From: Pseudomonas fluorescens
Lineage (GTDB): Bacteria > Pseudomonadota > Gammaproteobacteria > Pseudomonadales > Pseudomonadaceae
Assembly: GCF_018614655.1 (NCBI RefSeq)
Contig: NZ_JAGGOG010000014.1
Location: 62,001-126,000, forward strand
Reading direction: 5' to 3'
DNA: 64,000 nt
This document shows positions 1 through 9,354 of this stretch, in pieces; the stretch's first letter is position 1, and every line of letters starts with the position of its first letter. The notes under the pieces were generated by a model. The model was not told the DNA's origin, searched no databases, and worked only from the letters and a program-made list of their open reading frames with translations. A program made the position numbers and the translations under genes.

Positions 1-612
1 GGTGTACTCCAGACGCAGACGCTGGCGACTGCTGTTGCGCACATGCAAACCGGCTTCGCTGATCTGGCGCATCCACTCGCCGGCGGAATAATCACGCACA
101 TGGCTGGTGTCGCGCAGTACCTCGACGGTTTGCAGGTAAGTGTCCAACAGCGGGCTGCCCGGTGACAAGACGTCCACAAACGCCGCCACACCGCCCGGCT
201 TGAGCACTCGGCGCACTTCACGCAGGGCCAGGCCGAGGTCGCTCCAGTGGTGGGCCGAATAACGGCTGAACACGAAGTCGAACTCGCCATCGGCGAACGG
301 CAGGCGCTCGGCGGCACCCAGCACCGTGCTGACGTTACTCAGGCCGCGATCTACCGCAGCGGCGGTCACGACATCCAACATCTGCTGCGACAGGTCGTAG
401 GCCACCACTTCCGTCACCAGCCGCGCGACGTGGAAGCTGACATGACCGGCACCGCACCCCAAATCCAGCAGTCGTGCAGCGCCCTGCCCGGCCAGTTCGG
501 CCTGTAGCAGCGCGAATTCGGTGCCTTGAGCGTGGACAGCGCTGCTCAGGTAGGCCGAGGCCTGTTCGCCGAATTGTTTTTGCACGACTTGGGTGTGGGC
601 GGTGCTGGTCAT
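1..612 (-). CDS. Class I SAM-dependent methyltransferase (3' end off window)
   Basis: Methyltransferase of the UbiE/Methyltransf_11 type; the substrate cannot be told from sequence. The 204 visible codons start at ATG 612 (MTSTAHTQVVQKQF). The SAM-binding motif I LLDLGCGAGH is at about residues 48-57, an acidic motif AYDLSQQML follows, and motif RYSAHHWSDLGLALREVRR with RVLKPGG comes next. The C-terminus lies beyond the left edge. It follows leuD on the same strand; from knowledge of Pseudomonas gene order, a methyltransferase sits between leuD and leuB, so leuB is expected just left of the window. A REPIN separates it from leuD. Confidence 0.9.
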   Translation of the reverse strand, partial: MTSTAHTQVVQKQFGEQASAYLSSAVHAQGTEFALLQAELAGQGAARLLDLGCGAGHVSFHVARLVTEVVAYDLSQQMLDVVTAAAVDRGLSNVSTVLGAAERLPFADGEFDFVFSRYSAHHWSDLGLALREVRRVLKPGGVAAFVDVLSPGSPLLDTYLQTVEVLRDTSHVRDYSAGEWMRQISEAGLHVRNSSRQRLRLEYT

Positions 613-654
613 GGAAGTTTCCTCAATGGACCTTGTGGTGTTTGTTCTGGCCTC

Positions 655-726
655 ATCGGGAGCAAGCCCCCTCCCACATTTGAATGTATTCACAAATCAA
701 AATGTGGGAGGGGGCTTGCTCCCGAT
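655..726. repeat. REPIN: inverted pair of REP elements
   Basis: Perfect 26-bp inverted arms (655-680 and 701-726) around a 20-bp AT-rich loop. The arms contain GTGGGAGGGGGCTTGCTCCC, a core widespread between genes of P. fluorescens-group genomes. It lies between leuD and the methyltransferase gene, where it can form a strong hairpin in the transcript and may limit read-through. Confidence 0.85.
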
Positions 727-750
727 GGCGGCGGTCCTGCCTACATCAAA

Positions 751-1395
751 TCAGGAGTCACGAAACAACCACGGCTGACTCGCCCGGTGCTTGGTTTCAA
801 ATGCGGCAATCGCGTCGCCGTCCTGCAAGGTCAGGCCGATATCGTCCAGCCCATTGATCAGGCAGTGCTTGCGGAAGGCGTCCACTTCAAAGTGGTACAC
901 CTTGCCGTCTGGACGGGTCACGGTCTGCGCTTCGAGGTCGACTGTCAGCTCGTAGCCCGGGTTGGCTTCTACTTGCTGGAACAGTTCATCGACTTCGGCA
1001 TCGCTCAAGATGATCGGCAGCAAGCCGTTCTTGAAGCTGTTGTTGAAGAAGATGTCGGCGTAGCTCGGCGCGATGATGCTGCGAAAGCCATATTCTTCCA
1101 GAGCCCACGGCGCGTGCTCACGGCTGGAACCGCAGCCGAAGTTTTCCCGGGCCAGCAACACGCTGGCACCCTGGTAACGTTCGGCGTTGAGCACGAAATC
1201 CTTGTTCAACGGACGCTTGGAGTTGTCCTGATACGCATAGCCCACGTCCAGGTAGCGCCATTCGTCGAACAGGTTGGGGCCAAAGCCCGTGCGCTTGATC
1301 GACTTGAGGAACTGCTTGGGAATGATCTGATCGGTGTCGACGTTGGCACGGTCCAACGGCGCGACCAAACCGGTGTGTTGGGTAAAAGCTCTCAT
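751..1395 (-). CDS. leuD: 3-isopropylmalate dehydratase small subunit
   Basis: Small subunit of isopropylmalate isomerase, which converts 2-isopropylmalate to 3-isopropylmalate in cytosolic leucine biosynthesis. It is 214 aa, the normal length. It starts [20 protein letters not shown] and carries [13 protein letters not shown] and the swivel-domain motif [15 protein letters not shown] near residue 85. The gene begins 10 bp after the leuC stop on the same strand, so the two are surely co-transcribed and form a heterodimer. Confidence 0.97.
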   Translation of the reverse strand: MRAFTQHTGLVAPLDRANVDTDQIIPKQFLKSIKRTGFGPNLFDEWRYLDVGYAYQDNSKRPLNKDFVLNAERYQGASVLLARENFGCGSSREHAPWALEEYGFRSIIAPSYADIFFNNSFKNGLLPIILSDAEVDELFQQVEANPGYELTVDLEAQTVTRPDGKVYHFEVDAFRKHCLINGLDDIGLTLQDGDAIAAFETKHRASQPWLFRDS

Positions 1396-1405
1396 CGGGT
1401 ATTCC

Positions 1406-2824
1406 TCAGATCAATTCGCGAACGTCGATGAAACGACCGTTGACGGCAGCCGCAGCAGCCATGGCCGGGCTCACCAGGTGGGTACGGCCACCGGCGCCCT
1501 GACGCCCTTCGAAGTTACGATTGGAAGTAGACGCGCAGTGCTCGCCCGACTCCAAACGGTCCGGGTTCATGGCCAGGCACATGGAGCAGCCCGGCTCACG
1601 CCATTCAAAACCGGCCTCGAGGAAGATCTTGTCCAGGCCTTCGGCCTCGGCTTGGGCTTTGACCAGGCCCGAACCTGGCACCACGATCGCTTGCTTGATG
1701 GTCGAGGCAACTTTGCGGCCTTTGGCGATTACCGCTGCAGCGCGCAGGTCTTCGATCCGCGAGTTGGTGCAGGAGCCGATAAACACGCGATCCAATTGAA
1801 TGTCGGTGATCGCCTGATTAGCTTTCAAGCCCATGTATTTCAAGGCGCGCTCGATGGAGCCGCGCTTGACCAGGTCGGTTTCCTTGGCCGGGTCCGGCAC
1901 GTTCTGATCAACGGCGAGGACCATTTCCGGCGAAGTGCCCCAACTGACCTGTGGCTTGATCTGGGTGGCGTCGAGCTTGACCACGGTGTCGAACACCGCG
2001 TCGGCATCGGACACCAGGTCTTTCCAGGCTTCGACCGCAGCGTCCCAATCGGCACCGCTCGGCGCGAACGGGCGGCCCTTGACGTAGGCAATGGTCTTTT
2101 CGTCCGCGGCTACCATGCCCACACGGGCACCGGCTTCGATGGACATGTTGCAGATGGTCATGCGGCCTTCGATGGACAGGTCGCGAATGGCGCTGCCGGC
2201 GAATTCGATGGCATGGCCGTTACCGCCGGCGGTACCGATCTTGCCGATCACGGCGAGGACGATGTCCTTGGCGGTCACGCCAAAAGGCAATTGCCCCTCG
2301 ACCAATACCAGCATGTTTTTCATTTTCTTGGCGACGAGGCACTGGGTGGCAAACACATGCTCCACCTCGGAAGTACCAATGCCGTGAGCCAAGGCGCCGA
2401 ACGCACCGTGGGTCGAGGTGTGGGAGTCACCGCAGACCACGGTCATGCCCGGCAAGGTCGCGCCCTGCTCCGGGCCGATCACGTGGACGATGCCCTGGCG
2501 CACGTCGTTCATCTTGAATTCGGTGATGCCATATTCGTCGCAGTAGTCGTCGAGGGTCTGCACCTGAAGGCGCGACACCGTGTCGACAATGGCGTCGATG
2601 CCACCTTTGCGCTCAGGCGTGGTCGGCACGTTATGGTCTGGAGTGGCGATGATCGAGTCGACACGCCAAGGCTTGCGCCCGGCCAGTCGCAGGCCTTCAA
2701 ACGCTTGGGGCGAGGTCACTTCATGGATGATGTGACGGTCGATATAGATCAGCGACGACCCATCATCGCGCCGTTTCACTTCATGGGAATCCCAAAGCTT
2801 GTCGTAGAGCGTTTTGCCGGCCAT
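1406..2824 (-). CDS. leuC: 3-isopropylmalate dehydratase large subunit
   Basis: Catalytic subunit of isopropylmalate isomerase, of the aconitase family with a [4Fe-4S] cluster. It is 472 aa, full length. Visible motifs: [20 protein letters not shown], then the cluster ligands [13 protein letters not shown] (near residue 348) and [11 protein letters not shown] with its CxxC (near residues 408-411). It starts [17 protein letters not shown] at ATG 2824 and is the first gene of the leuCD unit. It is divergent from the LysR gene at 2971, the usual arrangement for a local regulator, though regulation of leuCD by it is inferred only. Confidence 0.97.
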   Translation of the reverse strand: MAGKTLYDKLWDSHEVKRRDDGSSLIYIDRHIIHEVTSPQAFEGLRLAGRKPWRVDSIIATPDHNVPTTPERKGGIDAIVDTVSRLQVQTLDDYCDEYGITEFKMNDVRQGIVHVIGPEQGATLPGMTVVCGDSHTSTHGAFGALAHGIGTSEVEHVFATQCLVAKKMKNMLVLVEGQLPFGVTAKDIVLAVIGKIGTAGGNGHAIEFAGSAIRDLSIEGRMTICNMSIEAGARVGMVAADEKTIAYVKGRPFAPSGADWDAAVEAWKDLVSDADAVFDTVVKLDATQIKPQVSWGTSPEMVLAVDQNVPDPAKETDLVKRGSIERALKYMGLKANQAITDIQLDRVFIGSCTNSRIEDLRAAAVIAKGRKVASTIKQAIVVPGSGLVKAQAEAEGLDKIFLEAGFEWREPGCSMCLAMNPDRLESGEHCASTSNRNFEGRQGAGGRTHLVSPAMAAAAAVNGRFIDVRELI

Positions 2825-2970
2825 CAGTCGGTCCTCATCAGCGTCTTTCTATGCCCTGGGCCTTGAACGATTCAATAACCCCTTGGCTTGTGAGGCTGAT
2901 GCTATGGGGTTACATTAAATAACTCAAATTCATATTTTTCATGCTTTGGATAACTTACCGGAATACCACC
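2825..2970. promoter_or_regulatory. leuC / LysR divergent promoter region
   Basis: This 146-bp divergent intergenic region must carry the promoters of leuC (left) and of the LysR gene (right). It holds an inverted repeat TAACCCC (2876-2882) / GGGGTTA (2906-2912) with a 23-bp spacer, followed by AT-rich sequence at 2911-2943. A regulator site is plausible; no exact -35/-10 pair was assigned. Confidence 0.4.
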
Positions 2971-3861
2971 ATGGACCTGGCCAATCTCAACGCTTTTATT
3001 GCCATCGCCGAGACCGGCAGCTTCTCCGGGGCCGGCGAACGGCTGCACCTGACGCAACCGGCCATCAGCAAACGGATCGCCGGCCTGGAACAACAATTGA
3101 AGGTGCGGCTGTTCGATCGCCTGGGTCGTGAAGTGGGCCTGACCGAGGCTGGACGCGCCCTGCTGCCACGGGCCTATCAGATTCTCAACGTACTGGACGA
3201 CACCCGCCGCGCCTTGACCAACCTCACAGGCGAAGTCAGCGGGCGCCTGACGCTAGCCACCAGCCATCACATCGGCCTGCACCGCCTACCGCCAGTGCTG
3301 CGCACCTTCACGCGGGAATACCCGAACGTCGCCCTGGACATTCAGTTTCTCGATTCAGAAGTGGCCTACGAAGAAATCCTCCATGGCCGTGCCGAAGTAG
3401 CCGTCATTACCCTGGCGCCCGAGCCCCACACGCTCGTTCGAGCAACGCCCGTGTGGGACGACCCACTGGATTTCGTGGTGGCGCCGGAACACAGCCTGAT
3501 CAACAACGGCACGGTCAGCCTGGCCGATATCGCCCAGCATCCGGCGGTATTTCCAGGCGGCAACACCTTTACCCACCATATTGTGCAGCGTCTGTTCGAG
3601 GCCCAAGGCCTGACGCCCAATATCGCCATGAGTACCAACTACCTGGAAACCATCAAGATGATGGTCTCCATCGGCTTGGCCTGGAGCGTGCTGCCGCGCA
3701 CCATGCTCGACGATCAAGTGGCACGCATTGCTTTACCGGGCATACAGCTCAGTCGCCAGCTAGGCTATATCGTGCACACCGAACGGACGCTGTCGAACGC
3801 TGCGCGGGCTTTCATGAGCCTATTGGATGCACAGGTCGATCCGGCAGGGGTGCCGGCCTGA
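2971..3861 (+). CDS. LysR-family transcriptional regulator
   Basis: DNA-binding regulator with an N-terminal winged HTH (FSGAGERLHLTQPAISKRIA, about residues 18-37) and a C-terminal LysR substrate-binding domain (about 90-290). It is 296 aa, typical for the family. The start ATG at 2971 (MDLANLNAFIAIAETGSF) matches the family N-terminus; an upstream in-frame ATG at 2941 would add ten residues that do not fit the family. It is divergent from leuC. The effector and targets are unknown. Confidence 0.93.
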   Translation: MDLANLNAFIAIAETGSFSGAGERLHLTQPAISKRIAGLEQQLKVRLFDRLGREVGLTEAGRALLPRAYQILNVLDDTRRALTNLTGEVSGRLTLATSHHIGLHRLPPVLRTFTREYPNVALDIQFLDSEVAYEEILHGRAEVAVITLAPEPHTLVRATPVWDDPLDFVVAPEHSLINNGTVSLADIAQHPAVFPGGNTFTHHIVQRLFEAQGLTPNIAMSTNYLETIKMMVSIGLAWSVLPRTMLDDQVARIALPGIQLSRQLGYIVHTERTLSNAARAFMSLLDAQVDPAGVPA

Positions 3862-3924
3862 AGCCGTGCGGCCATAAAGCCTGAAAACCGCGCCGAACGC
3901 CCATTGAGCCAAGGCCCTTTGACA

Positions 3925-6900
3925 ATGCGCAACCCCGCTGACCACACCCCACCGCTGCCTCGCATTCATGCACTCGACCCGCAGGAAGCAGAGCAGAGTT
4001 GGGAAAGCGCCCCACAATTATTGGCCGCACTCAATGCGGCGCACCTGGGCGCCTGGTCCTGGGAAATCGACAGCGGGCAAATCAGTTGGTCACGGGGTAC
4101 ACAGGCACTGTTCGGTTTCGACCCCAAGCAACCACTGCCCAAGGACCTGGAATACCTCGACCTGCTGGCTGTCGAGGACCGCGCCAAGGTGATCCGAGCC
4201 TTTCATGCGGTGCTGGCGGGAGAACCCTTCGCACAGGCGATGCACCATCGCATTCAATGGCCCGATGGCAGCCTGCATTGGCTGGAAATCAACGGCAGCC
4301 TATTACCGGACAAGACCGGCCGCCGACGGATGATCGGGGTGATCCGCGAGATTACTCACCAGCGCGAACGGGAACAGGCCCTCAGCCACTCCGAAAAGCG
4401 CTTCGCCACGCTGTTTCACCTATGCCCGAATATGGTGCTGCTGACCCGTCAGGCCGATGGCCAGATCAGCGAAGCCAACCAGTATTTCGAAAGCCTGTTC
4501 GGCTGGCCGGTGGCCGATGCCATCGGCCGTAGCACCCTGGACCTGGGCCTGTGGGTACACCCGGAACAACGCACCTTGCTGGTCAATGCCACCCAGCGCA
4601 AGGGCGAGCCCATCAGCATGGAGGTGCAGTTCCGTGCCAGCAACGGGCAGATTCACGACGGCACCCTCAGTGCGCAAAAAATCGAGATGGACGGCGAGGC
4701 TTACCTGATCAGCACCTTTCTCGACACCACGGAACGCAAGAACGCCGAACAAGCCCTGAAGGACAGCCAGGAGCGCCTCGACCTGGCGCTCGACTCGGCG
4801 CAACTGGGCACCTGGGACTGGCACATCCCCAGCGGCCAGCTCTATGGCTCGGCACGAGCCGCCCAATTGCACGGGCTGGAACCTCAACCGTTTCATGAAT
4901 CCTTCGAAGCCTTTTTTGAAGGCATGCCCAGTGACGAGCGTGAAAGCATGCGCCATGCCTATCGCACCCTGAGAGAGGGTCCGGCGGGCAATTATCAACT
5001 GACGTATCGAGTGCAACTGAAGGATGGCAGCTCCCGCTACCTGGAAAGCCGCGCCCGTCTCTATCGCGACGAGCAAGGCGCACCGCTGCGTATGGCTGGC
5101 ACCTTGCTCGACATCACCGACCAGGTGGAGCGCGAACAACGCCTGAGCGCCTCAGAAGAAAAGTTTGCGAGCCTGTTCCAGGCCAGCCCCGATCCGATCT
5201 GCGTGACGCGCCTGGAAACCGGCCAGTTCATCGAGATCAACCCGGCCTTCACCCTGACCTTCGGCTGGACCGCCGCCGAGGTCATCAACAGCAATGCTGA
5301 ACAGCTTGGTCTGTGGAATGAGTCCAGCTCGCGCCTGCAACGCATCGAGCAGGTTATTCGTGACCAGGCGCTGAGCAACGTGGCAATCACGGTCCGTCAC
5401 AAGAACGGCCAGAGCCTGACCTGCGTGATTTCCAGCCGTCTGATCAAGGTTGGCGACCATCCCTGCGTCGTCACTACCTTGCGCGATATCACCCAGCAGC
5501 AGCGCTCGGAGGCCGCACTCAAGGCCAGCGAAGAGAAGTTCGCCAAGGCCTTCCATTCCAGCCCGGATGCGGTGTCCATCACCGAGCGCGATACCGGGCG
5601 CTACCTGGAGGTCAACGACGGTTTCTGCCGCTTGACCGGCTATCGCGCGGAAGAAGCCATTGGCCTGACGCTGTACCAGATTGGCATCTGGGCCGACGAA
5701 AACCAGCGCGCGGCGCTGCTGGCCGAATTGCAGATCAAGGGCCGCATTCATCACCTGGAAATGCTCTGGCACAACAAGCGCGGGGAGGTGATGGCCGTCG
5801 AGGTGTCAGTCGAACCGATCACCCTCAATGAAATCCCGTGCCTGCTGCTGAACGCCCGGGATGTCAGCCTGTTGAAAAACGCTCAGGCACAAATACGCCA
5901 CCTGGCCTACCACGACTCACTGACTAACCTGCCCAACCGCGCATTGCTGATGGACCGCCTGAGTCAGCAGATCGCCCTGCTCAAGCGCCATAACCTGCGG
6001 GGCGCCCTGCTGTTTCTCGACCTTGATCACTTCAAGCACATCAACGACTCCCTGGGCCACCCGGTAGGCGACACGGTGCTGAAAATCGTCACCGCCCGGC
6101 TGGAAGCCAGTGTGCGCATGGAAGACACCGTGGCGCGCCTTGGGGGCGATGAGTTTGTGGTGTTGCTCAGCGGCCTGGAGGGCTCGCGGGCGGAGGTCAG
6201 CCATCAGGTTCAGGCATTGGCCGACACCTTGCGTGAGCTGTTGTCAGAACCCATGTCCCTTGATGGCCATCGCTTACAAGTCACGCCAAGCATTGGCGTA
6301 GCGCTGATCCCCGATCACGGCTCTACACCGACTGACTTGCTCAAGCGCGCCGACATTGCTCTGTACCGGGCCAAAGACGCCGGGCGCAACACCACCCAGA
6401 TGTTCCATAACAGCATGCAGAAAACCGCCAGTGAACGATTGCGCATGGAGACCGACCTGCGCCTGGCCTTGTCACGCGGCGAATTCAGCGTGCATTACCA
6501 ACCGCAAGTGGACGCGCGAGGCAATCGTATCGTCGGCGCCGAGGCCCTGGTGCGTTGGCAGCATCCGCAACTGGGTGCGCAGTCGCCGACCGAATTTATC
6601 AAGGTACTGGAGGACAGCGGGCTGATTCTGGAAGTAGGCACCTGGATTCTCGACGAGGCCTGCGCAGCGTTCGCGCAGCTGATTGCCGAAGGTTTGGTGG
6701 ACCCGCTGAATTTCAGTCTGTGCGTCAATATCAGCCCCCGACAGTTTCGCCAGAATGATTTTGTCGAACGGGTGGAACGCAGCCTGCGGCGGTTCCAATT
6801 GCCATTCACGCTGCTGAAACTGGAAATCACCGAAGGCATCGTGATCCAGAACCTGGACGACACCATCAGCAAGATGCGTCGCCTGAAAAAACTCGGTGTG

Positions 6901-7203
6901 AGTTTTGCCATGGACGACTTTGGTACGGGTTACTCGTCACTCACCTACCTCAAGCGGCTGCCGGTGGATGCGCTGAAGATTGACCAGTCGTTTGTGCGCG
7001 ATGCGACACATGATCCTAACGATGCCGAGATCATTCGGGCGATTGTGGCGATGGCTCGAAGCTTGAACCTTGAGGTAATTGCCGAGGGGGTGGAAACGCC
7101 CGAGCAGCTAGCGTTCCTGCAAGGGTTGGGCTGCCATTTGTATCAAGGGTATTTGCACAGCAGGCCGCTGCCCATGGAGGGGTTCAAGCAGCTATTGGAA
7201 TGA
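3925..7203 (+). CDS. Multi-PAS diguanylate cyclase/phosphodiesterase (GGDEF-EAL)
   Basis: Cyclic-di-GMP turnover protein of about 1092 aa with no evident membrane segment, so probably cytosolic. The N-terminal two thirds hold about five PAS repeats, each opening with a pattern such as SEEKFASLFQASPDPICVTR. Next comes a GGDEF domain with an intact RLGGDEFVV (about residues 740-744) and, five residues before it, RMED, which fits the RxxD inhibitory site. The EAL domain keeps EALVRW (873-875), LEITEG, MDDFGTGYSSL, LKIDQSFV and IAEGVET. Both catalytic domains therefore look active. The start is ATG 3925 with AAGG upstream; TTG 3904 is an alternative. Confidence 0.93.
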   Translation: MRNPADHTPPLPRIHALDPQEAEQSWESAPQLLAALNAAHLGAWSWEIDSGQISWSRGTQALFGFDPKQPLPKDLEYLDLLAVEDRAKVIRAFHAVLAGEPFAQAMHHRIQWPDGSLHWLEINGSLLPDKTGRRRMIGVIREITHQREREQALSHSEKRFATLFHLCPNMVLLTRQADGQISEANQYFESLFGWPVADAIGRSTLDLGLWVHPEQRTLLVNATQRKGEPISMEVQFRASNGQIHDGTLSAQKIEMDGEAYLISTFLDTTERKNAEQALKDSQERLDLALDSAQLGTWDWHIPSGQLYGSARAAQLHGLEPQPFHESFEAFFEGMPSDERESMRHAYRTLREGPAGNYQLTYRVQLKDGSSRYLESRARLYRDEQGAPLRMAGTLLDITDQVEREQRLSASEEKFASLFQASPDPICVTRLETGQFIEINPAFTLTFGWTAAEVINSNAEQLGLWNESSSRLQRIEQVIRDQALSNVAITVRHKNGQSLTCVISSRLIKVGDHPCVVTTLRDITQQQRSEAALKASEEKFAKAFHSSPDAVSITERDTGRYLEVNDGFCRLTGYRAEEAIGLTLYQIGIWADENQRAALLAELQIKGRIHHLEMLWHNKRGEVMAVEVSVEPITLNEIPCLLLNARDVSLLKNAQAQIRHLAYHDSLTNLPNRALLMDRLSQQIALLKRHNLRGALLFLDLDHFKHINDSLGHPVGDTVLKIVTARLEASVRMEDTVARLGGDEFVVLLSGLEGSRAEVSHQVQALADTLRELLSEPMSLDGHRLQVTPSIGVALIPDHGSTPTDLLKRADIALYRAKDAGRNTTQMFHNSMQKTASERLRMETDLRLALSRGEFSVHYQPQVDARGNRIVGAEALVRWQHPQLGAQSPTEFIKVLEDSGLILEVGTWILDEACAAFAQLIAEGLVDPLNFSLCVNISPRQFRQNDFVERVERSLRRFQLPFTLLKLEITEGIVIQNLDDTISKMRRLKKLGVSFAMDDFGTGYSSLTYLKRLPVDALKIDQSFVRDATHDPNDAEIIRAIVAMARSLNLEVIAEGVETPEQLAFLQGLGCHLYQGYLHSRPLPMEGFKQLLE

Positions 7204-7362
7204 GCCTGGTAATTAAGCAGCCACCCTGCCAGGCAGAGTGACTGTGAACGCGCGCATTCGATTGCGCCTGGCCGTCGATGTAGACCCGCAATTCCATTTG
7301 GTAATAACCCTAGCTCCTGTTCCTACGATTAGCCTGAGTCTCTTCTTAAAAGAGATCCCACG

Positions 7363-7701
7363 CTAGGATTTTACAAACCAGTCCTTAAACAAACTCAACC
7401 CCATCACAAACTTCTTAATGCTGCTTGCAACATAAGACAACGCGTCAATCGCCTGCCCAATAAATCTTCCAAGCTCTGCCATAATTCCAGTTGGCTCCGC
7501 TGGCACCGGCACAGGTGTTGCAGGTATTGGTACTGATACCGGTGGCGCTATCACGAAGTGAGCAGGAAAACTAGCAGAGGCTTTATCCACCTCGTGTCTA
7601 AAGCTGGAGTTTTTTTCCGCGCAGCAATCCTCCCTCATTTTTTGTTCACTGTATTTTTCAACACCCGCAAAAAAGCCACTCGACCGATAAAAATCTATCA
7701 A
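7363..7701 (-). CDS. Small proline-rich protein with C-terminal amphipathic segment
   Basis: Not recognised. The 112-aa ORF begins at TTG 7701, preceded by GGGAG seven bases upstream, which supports this start. Residues 1-45 are charged with a CC pair. Residues about 52-70 form a proline-rich stretch (PVSVPIPATPVPVPAEP), and the C-terminus is a hydrophobic/amphipathic helix (IGQAIDALSYVASSIKKFVM). The order proline linker plus hydrophobic helix is shared with the upstream protein 7881-8816, on the same strand in the same AT-rich patch. It may be a partner or a degenerate relative of that protein. Low GC compared with its neighbours suggests transfer. Confidence 0.55.
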   Translation of the reverse strand: MIDFYRSSGFFAGVEKYSEQKMREDCCAEKNSSFRHEVDKASASFPAHFVIAPPVSVPIPATPVPVPAEPTGIMAELGRFIGQAIDALSYVASSIKKFVMGLSLFKDWFVKS

Positions 7702-7880
7702 GATAAATCTCCCAACTAGCTATTATTCAGAATGAAAGCTGCATATTAACTATGCGACTCAGGCTTATCAGATAATCACCAACCAAACCACATACGAAAT
7801 ATAAAATCATATCAACAAGGCAGAGATATCCCTCTAACAAAAACCTACGAAAGTCACTGACCTATTCGACAATGTTCACT
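7702..7880. other. AT-rich spacer in the island
   Basis: An AT-rich 179-bp spacer between the two island genes with no coding sequence I can support. Its composition differs sharply from the flanking GC-rich genes. Confidence 0.5.
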
Positions 7881-8816
7881 TTAAAAAAGGCCCGTTATTG
7901 TATGAGGCTGATACGGCTTGCGACCTCGCTTGCCATAGTCTTCTTCAACCCCTTCAATTACCGCCACCGAGTGCCCACGCCGCTCTACCGTACCAATCAT
8001 GCCATTGAGCAGATCCGACAAGGGAACGGGTTTGATATGATTCTTCAACCCCAGCCGCAGCAAGCCTTCACGGGAGTACTCACCATCATTCAGGGTCTTT
8101 ATCGCCTGATTGAAGCTGCGCGCCGCGGTTCTATCGTTATTCTCCATTTGCGCTCGCTTGGCGCTTGCTGCAAACAGAAAGTGGGCATCCTTGAGCATTT
8201 CCTGATCTCGCCCCATGAATTGCGACCCTCTAATTGCCATTTGCAATTCTGCATCGCTGAATTTAACTTCAACTCCATCCCTCATTACCACTTCATACCC
8301 GCCACCTGTTGTCTTTACCTCTTTAAATATATCTGAGGGTTTCTGACCAAATTTCATCATGGCTGCCTTGATTGCAGACACAGTGACACAGTTACCATCC
8401 GGCCCTTGCCGGAAGCCACCCCATATATCATTTGGTTTCTTACCGGGGGAATGTCCAGGAGAAATTGGAGATGGTCTAATAGGGGATGGACGGACAGGAA
8501 ACGGCGTAACCGTTGCGGGAGCAACAGGGGTAGGTGCAGCTGGAAAGACAGGTTTCGCAGGTGGCGAGAACAACGTTCGAAAAAGATTTATCGCCATACT
8601 GACCATACTAAAGATGGCTTGAATAGCCTCAGCCATTTCTTTCAAGCTATTATTGGTAGTGGTACTCCCGGACGTGCCAACAGAAGCCCCGCCATACGCT
8701 ATTTTCGGCCCTGCTTGTAATTTTTTAATTTGCGTAGAAGCGGCTGTCCTCTCAACTCCTTCATTTCGACACAGCCCATTCATAACAACATCGTTTAACA
8801 CACTTGAAACATGCAT
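7881..8816 (-). CDS. Putative papain/calpain-fold cysteine protease with proline-rich linker
   Basis: 311 aa. The start at ATG 8816 is chosen because AGGAGA lies six bases upstream; ATG 8855 lacks a good site. Domains seen: residues 1-55 polar and Gly/Ser/Thr-rich; 57-84 a hydrophobic helix (MAEAIQAIFSMVSMAINLF); 85-125 a proline-rich linker; 130-311 a globular domain. The globular domain has RQGPDGNC, with Gln137 six residues before Cys143 (the papain oxyanion-hole spacing), and a later RRGHSVAVIEG with His282. Protease fold is inferred from this Q-C-H pattern, not from a database match. Such an N-terminus could suit a secreted effector, but no secretion signal was proven. Confidence 0.5.
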   Translation of the reverse strand: MHVSSVLNDVVMNGLCRNEGVERTAASTQIKKLQAGPKIAYGGASVGTSGSTTTNNSLKEMAEAIQAIFSMVSMAINLFRTLFSPPAKPVFPAAPTPVAPATVTPFPVRPSPIRPSPISPGHSPGKKPNDIWGGFRQGPDGNCVTVSAIKAAMMKFGQKPSDIFKEVKTTGGGYEVVMRDGVEVKFSDAELQMAIRGSQFMGRDQEMLKDAHFLFAASAKRAQMENNDRTAARSFNQAIKTLNDGEYSREGLLRLGLKNHIKPVPLSDLLNGMIGTVERRGHSVAVIEGVEEDYGKRGRKPYQPHTITGLF

Positions 8817-9354
8817 AAACTTCTCCTGAACAATCATTTTAAAAACATCAAGCAACTTAAAAACAGTAAAGCGCTGATTAGAAATCAGGCGCCATCTACT
8901 TGTACTTAATGTTCTTCGTCAGTGGCCAGTCGAGTCAGCAGGTTCCAGCACCACAAGTAACCACAAGCTGCAAAACCTCAAAAATGACGATGTCGCCATA
9001 GGCTTAATCTGGTGCCATGTGAGATTTTTCCGATCAATTCAACCCGCACAACCAGCCGAAACCCCGCGTCCTTGCACGCCTGCATCATCCCGGGGCGGCA
9101 TGAGCGCAGGCAAATCACCTGGCGAAAACCGTATGGGCCTCTTGTCATTTCTTGCCGTACTTGATCAAGCAGAAATGCGCCTTTCAGGTCTACCAACACC
9201 TAAAAGACGCCCACAAAAAAGGGCGCCAATGGCGCCCTTCCGAACTACTCGAACGTGATGCGTGAGGACTCAATGTTACAAAGCCGACTCTCGCAGCGCT
9301 CCCCGTCCAGCGAAGGGCCGCTGATGCATTTCAAGAGATTTTTTCAGAACGCTT
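8817..9354. other. Intergenic region, no confident gene
   Basis: This stretch runs from the AT-rich island to dusC. A minus-strand ORF of 73 codons (8978-9199, GTG start, VDLKGAFLLDQVRQEM near its N-terminus) is open but matches nothing I know and may be a remnant. Base composition returns to the chromosomal level at about 9.0 kb, so this may be the boundary of the inserted segment. A terminator-like hairpin lies at 9211-9237. Confidence 0.4.
9211..9237 (-). terminator. Rho-independent terminator downstream of dusC
   Basis: On the minus strand the stem GGGCGCC-ATT-GGCGCCC (9221-9237) is followed by TTTTTTGTGG. It lies about 115 bp beyond the dusC stop, in the correct orientation to end that operon. 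Confidence 0.7.

Noticed and set aside
1334..2866. Long plus-strand ORF antisense to leuC
   Set aside because: It mirrors leuC on the other strand; high GC opens such shadow frames and it has no family features.
8978..9199. 73-codon minus-strand ORF
   Set aside because: No recognised family, no good ribosome site; left inside the gap description.
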